The notes beneath the pieces were generated by a model that saw nothing but the letters and a program-made list of their open reading frames with translations, did not search any database and was not told where the DNA came from. The position numbers were made by a program, and so were the translations under genes. A DNA stretch of 34,490 nt, taken from an uncultured Alteromonas sp. Lineage in GTDB: Bacteria; Pseudomonadota; Gammaproteobacteria; Enterobacterales; Alteromonadaceae. Below, piece after piece: positions 1 through 7,828 of this stretch; within the stretch, counting starts at the first letter, position 1; each line of letters starts with the position of its first letter. Location: the NCBI RefSeq assembly GCF_913058315.1, contig NZ_CAJXQY010000039.1, positions 1 to 34,490 on the forward strand, given 5' to 3'.

Positions 1-1
1 G

Positions 2-739
2 ATCAATATATGGCATGGCTATTATTTTATTGAAGGCATTATCAAGTTCTCTACCGGCGTTATCTCTATTGTTACCGCGGTTTGTTTATGGCGCCTGATG
101 CCCACCCTTATCAACATCCCCAGTATTGATATGCTCAGCCAGCGCAATGCCGAGCTGGAAGCCCTCAGAACTGAACTGGAAGAGTCCAACAAATCCTTGG
201 AGGAGAAAGTCAAACAACGCACGCTTGAGCTCGAGCGCCAGGCCAATACCGATACCGTAACAGGCGTAGCCAGTCGCTTTGCCATTATGGACCGGCTTAG
301 TCGTTGCTACCTGGAGTATCAGCGTTACCATCGCGCGTTTTCCATTCTGATGATAGATGTGGACCACTTTAAAGACATTAACGATAACCATGGCCACCAA
401 ACCGGCGATACGGTATTGCATGAACTTGCCATGTGTATTGCCAGCAATGTCAGACAGCCCGACTCGGTAGGTCGCTACGGGGGTGAGGAATTTTTAGTCA
501 TATTGCCGGAAACACCGGGCGAACAAGCACATGAGCTGGCCGATCGGATCCGTCTTGCCGTAGAAGCAATAACGCTCACCAATAACATTACTATTACCTG
601 CAGCATTGGTGTGGCAACCATCAGCGCCAGCATTTCTGATGACGGGCTGGTAAGTCGGGCCGATAAAGCGCTGTATAAAGCCAAAAACGCCGGGCGCAAT
701 CAGGTTGTATCCTATGCCAGTGGGATGGCAGACGGCTGA
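2..739 (+). CDS. Membrane-associated GGDEF diguanylate cyclase (5' truncated by window edge)
   Basis: Makes cyclic di-GMP from two GTP. The frame is open from base 2, so the true start lies upstream; the first ATG at 98 is internal. The first ~32 visible codons encode a hydrophobic segment (around GVISIVTAVCLW) that looks like the last membrane helix of a sensor region. A coiled coil rich in Glu/Leu/Lys follows (ELEALRTELEESNKSLEEKV) and leads into a GGDEF domain. The catalytic signature is GGEEF at 479-493. An RQPD inhibitory I-site (452-463) lies exactly five residues before it, so product inhibition is predicted. The Asp-rich metal/GTP region (MIDVDHFKDINDNHGH) is intact, so the domain should be active. 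The stop at 737-739 is followed by the convergent terminator of the nag cluster. The sensed signal cannot be told from this fragment. Confidence 0.9.
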   Translation: MNIWHGYYFIEGIIKFSTGVISIVTAVCLWRLMPTLINIPSIDMLSQRNAELEALRTELEESNKSLEEKVKQRTLELERQANTDTVTGVASRFAIMDRLSRCYLEYQRYHRAFSILMIDVDHFKDINDNHGHQTGDTVLHELAMCIASNVRQPDSVGRYGGEEFLVILPETPGEQAHELADRIRLAVEAITLTNNITITCSIGVATISASISDDGLVSRADKALYKAKNAGRNQVVSYASGMADG

Positions 740-746
740 TAGCAAC

Positions 747-768
747 AAAAAAGCCCCGCTAGCGGGGC
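747..768 (-). terminator. Intrinsic terminator of the nag cluster
   Basis: A GCCCCGCTAGCGGGGC hairpin (753-768) is followed on the minus strand by six T. It lies about 50 bases past the nagP stop. A second short hairpin (CGCAGCG, 4-base loop, CGCTGCG; 793-810) sits between nagP and this terminator. On the plus strand no T run follows the stem, so it mainly serves the minus strand. Confidence 0.85.
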
Positions 769-818
769 AAGAGGTCACACACTTCACTCACACGCAGCGT
801 TCACGCTGCGAACATCTA

Positions 819-2129
819 TTACCAGCTTGCTTTTTTATGACCAAAGGTGGCGTAGTAGCCAATAAACAAGTAGCACGGGATCATAATGGCATAGGCCAGC
901 TGTGAAGAGAGCACATCGGCAAGGCCGCCATAGGCCAGCGGTAAAATGGCTCCACCAGCAATCCCCATAATCAGAATGGCCGAACCTTGCGGGGTAAACT
1001 TACCCAACCCGGCTAATGCCAGCGGCCAGATAGTCGGCCAGACCATTGCATTGGCTAACCCTAACAGCGCAATCATGGCAATGGTATCTGGTACTTCGGG
1101 CAAGCCCAACCAGCCCCAGAGCAGGGAAGACAGCAATGTTGAATCGTCTGAGCCCAGCAAAATCGCCACCGTCAGTACCAGACCTAATCCGGCGGATGCC
1201 TTTAATGCAGCAGCCTGTGAAATAACCCGGGGAATACACACCAAGCCAAGCAGATAGCCCACCACCATGGCGGTCATGGTAAACGAGGTGAGTGAGGTAG
1301 CATTGGCAACACCCAGTGAAGAGCCGTACAGGCCAATGGTGTCGCCGGCAATAACTTCCACTCCCACGTAACAAAACAGGGCTACCGCGCCAAGCACCAG
1401 GTGCGGAAACTGCATCACCGAACCGGAAACTTCGGTAGCGGTATTTTCATCCTCAAAGCGAATATCCGGTAGGTTAACTTTCATTAAACCCAGCGCTAAC
1501 AGTCCCAGCGCAATCGCCATACCGATGTATGGCTGAATAAGCTTAAAAGACATCTCGTTGAGCTGGATATTGCGTTCGGTTTCGCTCATCTGTGCCAGAG
1601 ATACCTGGTTAACGTGGCCGAAATCACCCAACACCAGCGCAGTAAAAATCAGCGGTGCTAATACGCCGGCAAATTTATTCAACAAACCCATAAATGCAAT
1701 GCGCGCCGCGGCGCTGTCTGGCGAACCAAGGTGCACAATAAACGGATTAGAAGCAGTTTGCAGAATGGTTAGCCCGGAGCCCACCACAAACTGAGCAAGT
1801 AAGAAGATGATAAAAGTTTTGCTCAACGCGGCCGGCACAAACAGCAGGCAGCCGCCGGCAATCATTGCCAGCCCCAGCGACATGCCTTTTTTATAGCCGG
1901 TATGCTCGAGGATTTTGGCCATTGGCAGGGCCATCACCACGTAGGCCACGTAAAAACAGAAGGCGATAAACAGCGCTTCCATTTCACTGAGCTCGCACAC
2001 CATTTGCAAAAAAGGGATCAGGGCGCCGTTAAGCCAGGTGACAAAACCAAAGATAAAAAATAACAAACCAATGGTTAGCACCGGCATTAAACTGCGGGCA
2101 CCCGGTTGGGCGACAGATTGCGTATTCAT
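819..2129 (-). CDS. nagP: N-acetylglucosamine MFS permease NagP
   Basis: Inner-membrane transporter of the glucose/galactose/fucose (FucP-like) branch of the major facilitator superfamily, 436 aa with about twelve hydrophobic helices. The N-terminal helix (VLTIGLLFFIFGFVTWLNG) and the TASNPFIVHLG segment are typical of this branch, which includes the NagP GlcNAc permeases of Shewanella and relatives. The specificity call rests mainly on position: it is the last gene of a run holding kinase, deaminase and deacetylase for the same sugar. Its ATG overlaps the nagA stop in an ATGA arrangement, indicating translational coupling. A related sugar specificity such as chitobiose cannot be excluded from sequence alone. 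Confidence 0.9.
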   Translation of the reverse strand: MNTQSVAQPGARSLMPVLTIGLLFFIFGFVTWLNGALIPFLQMVCELSEMEALFIAFCFYVAYVVMALPMAKILEHTGYKKGMSLGLAMIAGGCLLFVPAALSKTFIIFLLAQFVVGSGLTILQTASNPFIVHLGSPDSAAARIAFMGLLNKFAGVLAPLIFTALVLGDFGHVNQVSLAQMSETERNIQLNEMSFKLIQPYIGMAIALGLLALGLMKVNLPDIRFEDENTATEVSGSVMQFPHLVLGAVALFCYVGVEVIAGDTIGLYGSSLGVANATSLTSFTMTAMVVGYLLGLVCIPRVISQAAALKASAGLGLVLTVAILLGSDDSTLLSSLLWGWLGLPEVPDTIAMIALLGLANAMVWPTIWPLALAGLGKFTPQGSAILIMGIAGGAILPLAYGGLADVLSSQLAYAIMIPCYLFIGYYATFGHKKASW

Positions 2130-3256
2130 AGGGTTATCTCTCCGTTTTCGACGGGCTTACCGCGCAGCCAAATGCTTTCAATATTCAGCGCATCGTCCAG
2201 CAATAATAAATTGGCAGTCTGGCCTACGGCAATGCTGCCAAGGTGTTGTTCCTTAGCCATAAACCGGGCCGGCGTCTGACTGGCCATGGTACTGACCTCT
2301 GGTAGCGTAAAGCCCAGGTCACGGTAACAGTTTTGCACTGCTGTATGCATATCGAGGCAAGAACCGGCCAGTGTTCCCTCCGGCGTAATCAGTTTGTCAC
2401 CATGGCGTTCGATAACGGTGTTAAAAAAGGCCAGTTCAGTGATGTCTGTGCCCACATGGGCCATAGCATCGGTAACCAGCATAATGCGCTGTGCCGTTTT
2501 GGTTTTTATCGCCAGCGCAGCACTTTGCGGATGCACATGGTGATGATCGACAATCAGGCCACAATAGGCATCGCTGTGATTTAGTGCAGCACCCACCATA
2601 CCCGGCGCGCGGGATTGTAAGGCTGACATGGCATTGTACAAATGGGTAAATCCGCTGGCACCGGCTTGCAGGGCTGCCATGGCTTGTTCGTAGGTAGCAT
2701 TGCTGTGCCCCAACGCCACTACCACACCGGCGGCCACCAGTTCGCGAATAAATCCAACGTCCACATTATCCGGTGCCACGGTCACCAACACCCGCCCCAG
2801 ATCCTGGCGGGATAAAATGGCCAGTTCACTGTCTTTGGGATGGCGAATAAAGCCCGCTTCGTGAACGCCTTTTTTGGCCACGTTCAGAAACGGCCCTTCA
2901 AAGTGCACACCTACGATAGTGGGGTGGTCGTCGGCTATCACTTCGGCAATAGCATCTGCGGCTCTTGCCATAGCCGGCTCACCATCGGTGATTAACGTGG
3001 GTAACATTGAGGTGGTACCGAAACACAGGTGAGCCCGCGCCAGTTTATCCAGACTTGCGGCATTGGGTTGCTGGTTAAATAAAACCCCGCCGCCGCCATT
3101 TACCTGGGTATCAAAGTAACCGGGCAGTAATGTCCCCGCTTTTACCGGTTCATCGCCGGCCGGCTCAATAGCCACGACAATGCCATCTTCAACAGTTATG
3201 CAGGTATTCTCAAGCACGCCGGCTGGGGTGATAACCTGTTGTACACACATTTTCAT
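2126..3256 (-). CDS. nagA: N-acetylglucosamine-6-phosphate deacetylase
   Basis: Hydrolyses GlcNAc-6-phosphate to glucosamine-6-phosphate and acetate in the cytoplasm. It is a 376-aa amidohydrolase-fold protein, a normal length. Visible family marks in order are PGYFDTQVNGGGG near residue 46, the metal-ligand Glu in HFEGPFL (E120), the histidines in ALGHSNA (H184) and FTHLYNAM (H205), the substrate-binding DHHHVHP (237-243) and the catalytic Asp in VTDAMAHVG (D263). The start abuts the nagB stop with no gap and the end overlaps the nagP start by four bases, so it is an internal operon gene. A second Met two codons in is an alternative start. Confidence 0.95.
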   Translation of the reverse strand: MKMCVQQVITPAGVLENTCITVEDGIVVAIEPAGDEPVKAGTLLPGYFDTQVNGGGGVLFNQQPNAASLDKLARAHLCFGTTSMLPTLITDGEPAMARAADAIAEVIADDHPTIVGVHFEGPFLNVAKKGVHEAGFIRHPKDSELAILSRQDLGRVLVTVAPDNVDVGFIRELVAAGVVVALGHSNATYEQAMAALQAGASGFTHLYNAMSALQSRAPGMVGAALNHSDAYCGLIVDHHHVHPQSAALAIKTKTAQRIMLVTDAMAHVGTDITELAFFNTVIERHGDKLITPEGTLAGSCLDMHTAVQNCYRDLGFTLPEVSTMASQTPARFMAKEQHLGSIAVGQTANLLLLDDALNIESIWLRGKPVENGEITL

Positions 3257-4255
3257 TTATACAGTTTCCGTTACTTTATTAAGCCCCGGCGGCGTATCCG
3301 GGTTAAGACCCATTTCCATCGCCACCTGTTCGATATCCAGGTAAAAACGCTGCATCAGCAATAAGGGTACCACTCTTTTGTGCAAGGTCGTGTTGGCGCA
3401 GTCCATTTTCACCATGTTAGCACCTCGCTGGCGCACATTGTCTGACATCGTATGATGATAGGGCTGCGACTCATCAGGAATATCCAGGTCGATAATCAAC
3501 AATGGCTTTTCTGCCAGGGTGACCGGCCCGTGAATAAATTCGGCGCTGCTAAAGGATTCTGCGTGGATCCCCAGTACTTCTTTAAGTTTAAGCGCCACCT
3601 CCCTGGACACTGCATAGCCAAAGGCTCGCCCTAACACTATGCAGTTTTGTACGCCCTGTAAGTGCGCTAATTCAAGCTGCGGCGGTTGCTTACAGACCAT
3701 TTCCATTGCTGCGGGCAAGTCAGACAGAGAAGCTTCCAGGGCTTTATTCTCAGACCACAAGGCACATAATTGCAATAACGCCGACAAACTGGCCAGGTAA
3801 CTCTTGGTGGCAGCCACCGCCTGCTCTTTGCCCGCACGTATTGGCAACACGGCATCACAAATAGAGGCCAGAGGGGACGTCTCATCATTCACCAACGCCA
3901 CCGTGTAAGCACCACCCTGCCTGGCAAATTTAGCCTGATGCAGAATATCCGGGCTTCGTCCCGACTGCGAAATCACAATTACCAGCGCATTTTTCAGGTT
4001 AAGCTGTTTATTGAAAATCCCCGATACCGAGGGCGCCGCGGCGCACACCGGAATACCCAGCTCCACTTCATAAAGATATTTAGCAAACACACCGGCATGA
4101 TCAGAAGAGCCACGGGCTATCATCATGATCATACTCGGCTGCAGAGTGCGTAAAGTTTCGGCAAGCGCATCGCACACGGGCTTGTTGTGTTTAAGTTGAT
4201 CGGCAATTACTGTGGCGGCCTGACGGGCCTCGTGCGCCATAATACTGTTGGTCAT
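3257..4255 (-). CDS. nagB-II: Glucosamine-6-phosphate deaminase, GlmS-like (NagB-II)
   Basis: Converts glucosamine-6-phosphate to fructose-6-phosphate and ammonia. The 332-aa protein has two SIS (sugar isomerase) domains and resembles the isomerase half of GlmS, but lacks the N-terminal glutaminase domain that would begin with a catalytic Cys. It is therefore the non-orthologous NagB-II deaminase rather than a synthase or classical NagB. Visible marks are ARGSSDHAG, the phosphate-binding SQSGRSPD, AVAATKSY, the second-domain LGRAFGYAVSREVALKLKE with AEFIHGP, and a GlmS-like C-terminus (NPDTPPGLNKVTETV). The ATG overlaps the nagK stop by one base (TAATG), so the two are probably translationally coupled. 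Confidence 0.92.
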   Translation of the reverse strand: MTNSIMAHEARQAATVIADQLKHNKPVCDALAETLRTLQPSMIMMIARGSSDHAGVFAKYLYEVELGIPVCAAAPSVSGIFNKQLNLKNALVIVISQSGRSPDILHQAKFARQGGAYTVALVNDETSPLASICDAVLPIRAGKEQAVAATKSYLASLSALLQLCALWSENKALEASLSDLPAAMEMVCKQPPQLELAHLQGVQNCIVLGRAFGYAVSREVALKLKEVLGIHAESFSSAEFIHGPVTLAEKPLLIIDLDIPDESQPYHHTMSDNVRQRGANMVKMDCANTTLHKRVVPLLLMQRFYLDIEQVAMEMGLNPDTPPGLNKVTETV

Positions 4256-5139
4256 TATCCCTCTCCGGATGTTACTGCTTGTTTTGCCAATAAGATTGCG
4301 CCCTGTTCGGGGCTGTGCGCGCAGGGCTGGATCCGCTGCTGTATGGCATCACTTAATAACGGTTGGTAAACGGCGGTCAGCCCGCCAATTAAACATAATT
4401 CGAACTCGCTGTTACCAATGGCTTGTTCGGCAAGACACTGTAAATAATGACGGCCTTGCTCAATAAAGCCTGCAACGACACTGTCACCATTTTGATATAA
4501 GGGCATCAGTGAGGTCACGATGGCCGCGTAGTCATTAGAATTAAACCCACTGCACTGCTGAACAATGTCTTCGGCCTGCTCACTGTTGAAGTGCGCAGAA
4601 ACTGCGTCGAATACCGCATCGCGGGGCGCCAGATGGTCATAGCCAAGCAGAGTATGCTGAATGGCCTGTAATCCCAGCCAGGCACCGCTGGCTTTGTCGC
4701 CAATCGGGAAGCCATGACCACCGAAGTCGGTAAACGTATGGTTGGCATAGCGTGTAGCCGATGAGCCGGTCCCACACACAATCACTGCCCCGGCATTGCC
4801 TCGGTGAGCGCCGGCACAGGCGGCGTGTAAATCACTCACAAGATGAACCCGCATAAAGGGCAGTTCACGCTTCAAAAACGCCTGACTGGCCCCAGCAATA
4901 TTGGCGCCTGCCAATCCTGCGCACAACACTACCTGTTCGGCAGTAATAGACAGCCCGGTTTGCTTAATAGCCTGCTCTGCGGCCTGGCGAATAGAGGCTT
5001 CGGCTACATCCGGGTTGCGCATAATGTTGGCCGGACCGCTGCTGGCGGTCGACAATACCTTGCCGTGCTGATCTTCAAGACGAACCCGGCAACGGCTCCC
5101 TCCTCCATCAACACCAATAAAATACGTGTTACTTTTCAT
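4255..5139 (-). CDS. nagK: N-acetylglucosamine kinase, BadF/BadG/BcrA/BcrD family
   Basis: ATP-dependent kinase that phosphorylates GlcNAc after non-PTS uptake. It has 294 aa with an actin-like ATPase fold. Visible motifs are the phosphate-1 loop GVDGGGSRCRV (D11), SDLHAA (D103, catalytic Asp region), the phosphate-2 loop CGTGSS (122-127), and GGHGFPIGDKASGAWLG (140-156), typical of GlcNAc/glucosamine kinases of this family. It opens the tightly packed nagK-nagB-nagA-nagP block. The 105-base gap upstream to the hexosaminidase gene holds no copy of the NagR palindrome. A weak sigma70-like pair there (minus-strand TGACGA, 17 bases, TATATC) might give secondary transcription, but I do not call it. 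Glucosamine kinase is the main alternative. Confidence 0.9.
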   Translation of the reverse strand: MKSNTYFIGVDGGGSRCRVRLEDQHGKVLSTASSGPANIMRNPDVAEASIRQAAEQAIKQTGLSITAEQVVLCAGLAGANIAGASQAFLKRELPFMRVHLVSDLHAACAGAHRGNAGAVIVCGTGSSATRYANHTFTDFGGHGFPIGDKASGAWLGLQAIQHTLLGYDHLAPRDAVFDAVSAHFNSEQAEDIVQQCSGFNSNDYAAIVTSLMPLYQNGDSVVAGFIEQGRHYLQCLAEQAIGNSEFELCLIGGLTAVYQPLLSDAIQQRIQPCAHSPEQGAILLAKQAVTSGEG

Positions 5140-5244
5140 AGCTAATTGTTCTCAACTTGCGATAGTTGCCTCGCCACCAACTCACTGAATTACGCCTGTG
5201 GGCAGTGATATAAAAATTATTAGGGTCTGTCGTCAGCATGCTGA

Positions 5245-7734
5245 TTAGGGTTCCACTGCGATAATTCGGCTGGTGTGAGGGCTGTTAATTAAGCGCGCGC
5301 GCACAAAATGAATAGAATCTTTAGATAGAGCTCCGGTGTAAGTGTGCCAGGTACTGGCATCTGCGCTGTATTCCAGCTTCAGATTCGGCATGGCAGCCCG
5401 CAGTACTATTTGCTGTTGTTCATTAATCTGGTATCCCGGCGGTGGGATCCGGACATTAATACCCGCCTTAACCAGCCGTGGGTAATGGCGCTTCGCCACC
5501 ACCTGGGTAAATTCCGTAAAGTCGCGATTCAGCTCAGTAAGATAATCCGCTTGTGAGGCATTGCCTTCCCACTCAGCCTGATGCCAGGCACGCTCAGCAA
5601 AGGCCAGTAAACGGGGGAAAAGCATATATTCAACACTGCGCTGATCGCGGGTAATCTCGGTCCAGAGCTGCGCCTGCATACCCAGAACTTCAGTAGCCTG
5701 CTGGCGCGGTTCGTCATCATAGGGATGCCCCATTCTGTCAGTCCAGAGCGTCGAGTGCTGGCCAGGATACTGCGGCATAAACCCGAACACTTTTTTTAAC
5801 GATACTGACTTAGCTCCCCAGTAATAACCCGGTTCGAGAGGGTCGTTTTGATACGGAAAATCAAAGTACAGCACATCCGGCAGTGACAATACCGCCGGTA
5901 TATTGGACGCGGCTAACTGGCTAATCGTGTTGCTAGCGCCGGCTGGCAGCGTCTGCCAAACGTTAACGTATACATTGGCCTCTGGCAGTGCCGGTAAGGC
6001 TTCCATCATGCCATCGCTCCAGCCGGCCATTACCAGCCCCTTGCTGTTACCCAGCTTAATGATTTCCTGAATAAAGGTTTTGGCAATATCGTGGGGCGCA
6101 ATGCCTGAATCCTGACAAGCCGCTGATTTTGTCCAGGCGCCGGCCGTTTCGTCGGCGCCAATATGATAGGTAGTAAGCGGCACACCCGCTTGTTGATGCA
6201 TCGCTTTAAGCTCCGCCAGCAGCTTATCAATGAAGCGAAACGTTGACGGTAAACACGGGTTAAGGGTGTTGTCGTTATAGTGCTGAATTGAGGAATACAC
6301 CGACGTATCGCTAAATTCAGTGAGCAGGTACATTTCGGCCTGTTCGGGCTTGTTCTCGGCCATCAGGCGGGCATGCCTGGCTTCCATAGACTTAATTGCT
6401 GCTCTGGAATGGCCCGGCATATCCAGCGACGGGATCACTTCTATGCCCCATTGTGCCGCCAACTGCAGGAGAGATTGATACTGCTCAACACTCAGATAGC
6501 CATTAACCCCGGCATCCCGGCTCGGACCAGACCCCAACTGTGGCATCAGGCATTGACGCTCCGACTCATCATGACACCGATAAGCACCTACATTGGTGAG
6601 TTCCGGTAGCCCGGGAATTTCCAGACGCCAGCCTTCATCGTCACTGACGTGCAAATGGAGTTTATTGAGTTTTAATATCGCCATCTGCTCCAGCAGCATG
6701 GTAATCGACTCATAGCCGGTAAAACTGCGGGCAATGTCAAAATGGACGCCCCGAAAAGCAAATCGAGGGGCGTCGGTTATAGTGGTGACGGCAACCTGGC
6801 CGCTTTGCGGTTCGCGCAATTGAGCCAGGGTTAACAGACCATAGCCAGCCGCGGTATCGGAAGCCGCAGTCAGGGTGATGGTGTGCTCATCGACTCGCAA
6901 CTCATATTGCTCAGCACTGCTAAACTGCTGCGCCGCGAAAATAACCTTAATGGTTTCCAGACGCTCACCAACCGGTAAGCCTAACTGCTCAACGAGTGGT
7001 ATCCAGGGTGCCAGATGGGCCGCATTCGATGGCAGATTGATACCCGCGAGCGCCCTTTTTTGCAAGCTATCCTGGCGTGTTTTCACTTGCGGTATCACCC
7101 GATGAGCACTGGACGCCGCCCACTGCTCTGGTAACGAGGCAAATTGCGCTCGGCTGATTTCAAGAGGCAGTGAATCTTCGGCATTACGGCGATACTGATT
7201 TGGTCTGGTCCAGGTACCGGTGTGAGCGTTCACCGGTAAGCCAGTACCTTGCTCTATCTGTTGCACGGTACTGTCGATAACCACCGGGGCCAGTGCCCCG
7301 GCAACCAAATAGTAATTCGGCATAATGTCAGACCGGGCCGCATGCCAGGCCGGTGCCATTATGCGAATATCCTCAGTGGTGTGAGCAGGGATGGTCTGAG
7401 AAAGAGACATTTGATGATGATCGCCATTAATATGGCTAATGCTAACCGCCACGCTTTGCGCCGTTGCGATGGGCGTAATGTGACTAAAATGAATCACTGT
7501 CCCCCTGGTCAGTGGCACGGCCTGGGTTTGCAAACGGATTTGCGCGCTGAAACAGTGCCCGGCAATCCCGGCGGACTGACAAGCCGACTGATCAATATTA
7601 TCCAATACCTGATATTGCACGACCAGTGTTCTGCCCAACTGGTTAAGCTCGTGCTGGGTGATGGTCGCAGCGCTTGCACTTAAACTCGCAAAAGACCAGG
7701 CCAGACAATATTTAATTAGGGTATTGATCATCAT
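5245..7734 (-). CDS. hex: GH20 beta-N-acetylhexosaminidase (chitobiase type), exported
   Basis: Cleaves terminal GlcNAc from chito-oligosaccharides, probably in the periplasm. It has 829 aa. A signal peptide of about 23 residues (cleavage near SASA-A) has no lipobox Cys. It is followed by an N-terminal carbohydrate-binding CHB_HEX-like domain (to about 180), a GH20b-like domain (about 210-325), the catalytic TIM barrel starting at FRGVHFDIARSF (about 327), and a small C-terminal beta domain. The catalytic Asp-Glu pair is in HIGADET (D528, E529); HVSDDEGWRLEI and PSLDMPGHSRA are further family marks. It lies between the receptor and nagK. ATG at 7732-7734 is followed directly by a second ATG, and no strong ribosome site separates them. 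Confidence 0.93.
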   Translation of the reverse strand: MMINTLIKYCLAWSFASLSASAATITQHELNQLGRTLVVQYQVLDNIDQSACQSAGIAGHCFSAQIRLQTQAVPLTRGTVIHFSHITPIATAQSVAVSISHINGDHHQMSLSQTIPAHTTEDIRIMAPAWHAARSDIMPNYYLVAGALAPVVIDSTVQQIEQGTGLPVNAHTGTWTRPNQYRRNAEDSLPLEISRAQFASLPEQWAASSAHRVIPQVKTRQDSLQKRALAGINLPSNAAHLAPWIPLVEQLGLPVGERLETIKVIFAAQQFSSAEQYELRVDEHTITLTAASDTAAGYGLLTLAQLREPQSGQVAVTTITDAPRFAFRGVHFDIARSFTGYESITMLLEQMAILKLNKLHLHVSDDEGWRLEIPGLPELTNVGAYRCHDESERQCLMPQLGSGPSRDAGVNGYLSVEQYQSLLQLAAQWGIEVIPSLDMPGHSRAAIKSMEARHARLMAENKPEQAEMYLLTEFSDTSVYSSIQHYNDNTLNPCLPSTFRFIDKLLAELKAMHQQAGVPLTTYHIGADETAGAWTKSAACQDSGIAPHDIAKTFIQEIIKLGNSKGLVMAGWSDGMMEALPALPEANVYVNVWQTLPAGASNTISQLAASNIPAVLSLPDVLYFDFPYQNDPLEPGYYWGAKSVSLKKVFGFMPQYPGQHSTLWTDRMGHPYDDEPRQQATEVLGMQAQLWTEITRDQRSVEYMLFPRLLAFAERAWHQAEWEGNASQADYLTELNRDFTEFTQVVAKRHYPRLVKAGINVRIPPPGYQINEQQQIVLRAAMPNLKLEYSADASTWHTYTGALSKDSIHFVRARLINSPHTSRIIAVEP

Positions 7735-7792
7735 TGAACATCTTCGTGGTGGATTAGGGTAAACAGAGTAGTAATTCTTTGGGCAGTGTCAG

Positions 7793-7821
7793 CCGCTGAC
7801 CGGCAAATAACCGGCCAGCGG
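7793..7821 (-). promoter_or_regulatory. Stem-loop between receptor and hexosaminidase genes
   Basis: Eleven-base arms (7793-7803 and 7811-7821) with a 7-base loop lie directly past the receptor stop. In minus-strand RNA the single mismatch becomes a G-U pair, so the stem is continuous. No T run follows, so it is more likely a 3'-end stabiliser, processing site or weak attenuator than a full terminator. Such a structure could keep receptor mRNA more abundant than the downstream enzymes (inference). Confidence 0.55.
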
Positions 7822-7828
7822 TAGTTGC

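Noticed and set aside
1000..1374. Long alternative-frame ORFs inside nagP and several other genes
   Set aside because: They lie wholly within well-supported genes and show no recognisable domain or ribosome site.
3257..4255. Glucosamine-6-phosphate synthase (GlmS)
   Set aside because: The glutaminase domain is absent and the gene lies inside a catabolic operon, so NagB-II deaminase fits better.
5234..5243. CAGCATGCTG palindrome between hex and nagK as an operator
   Set aside because: It does not resemble the NagR palindrome and ten-base palindromes are common; no second copy was noticed.
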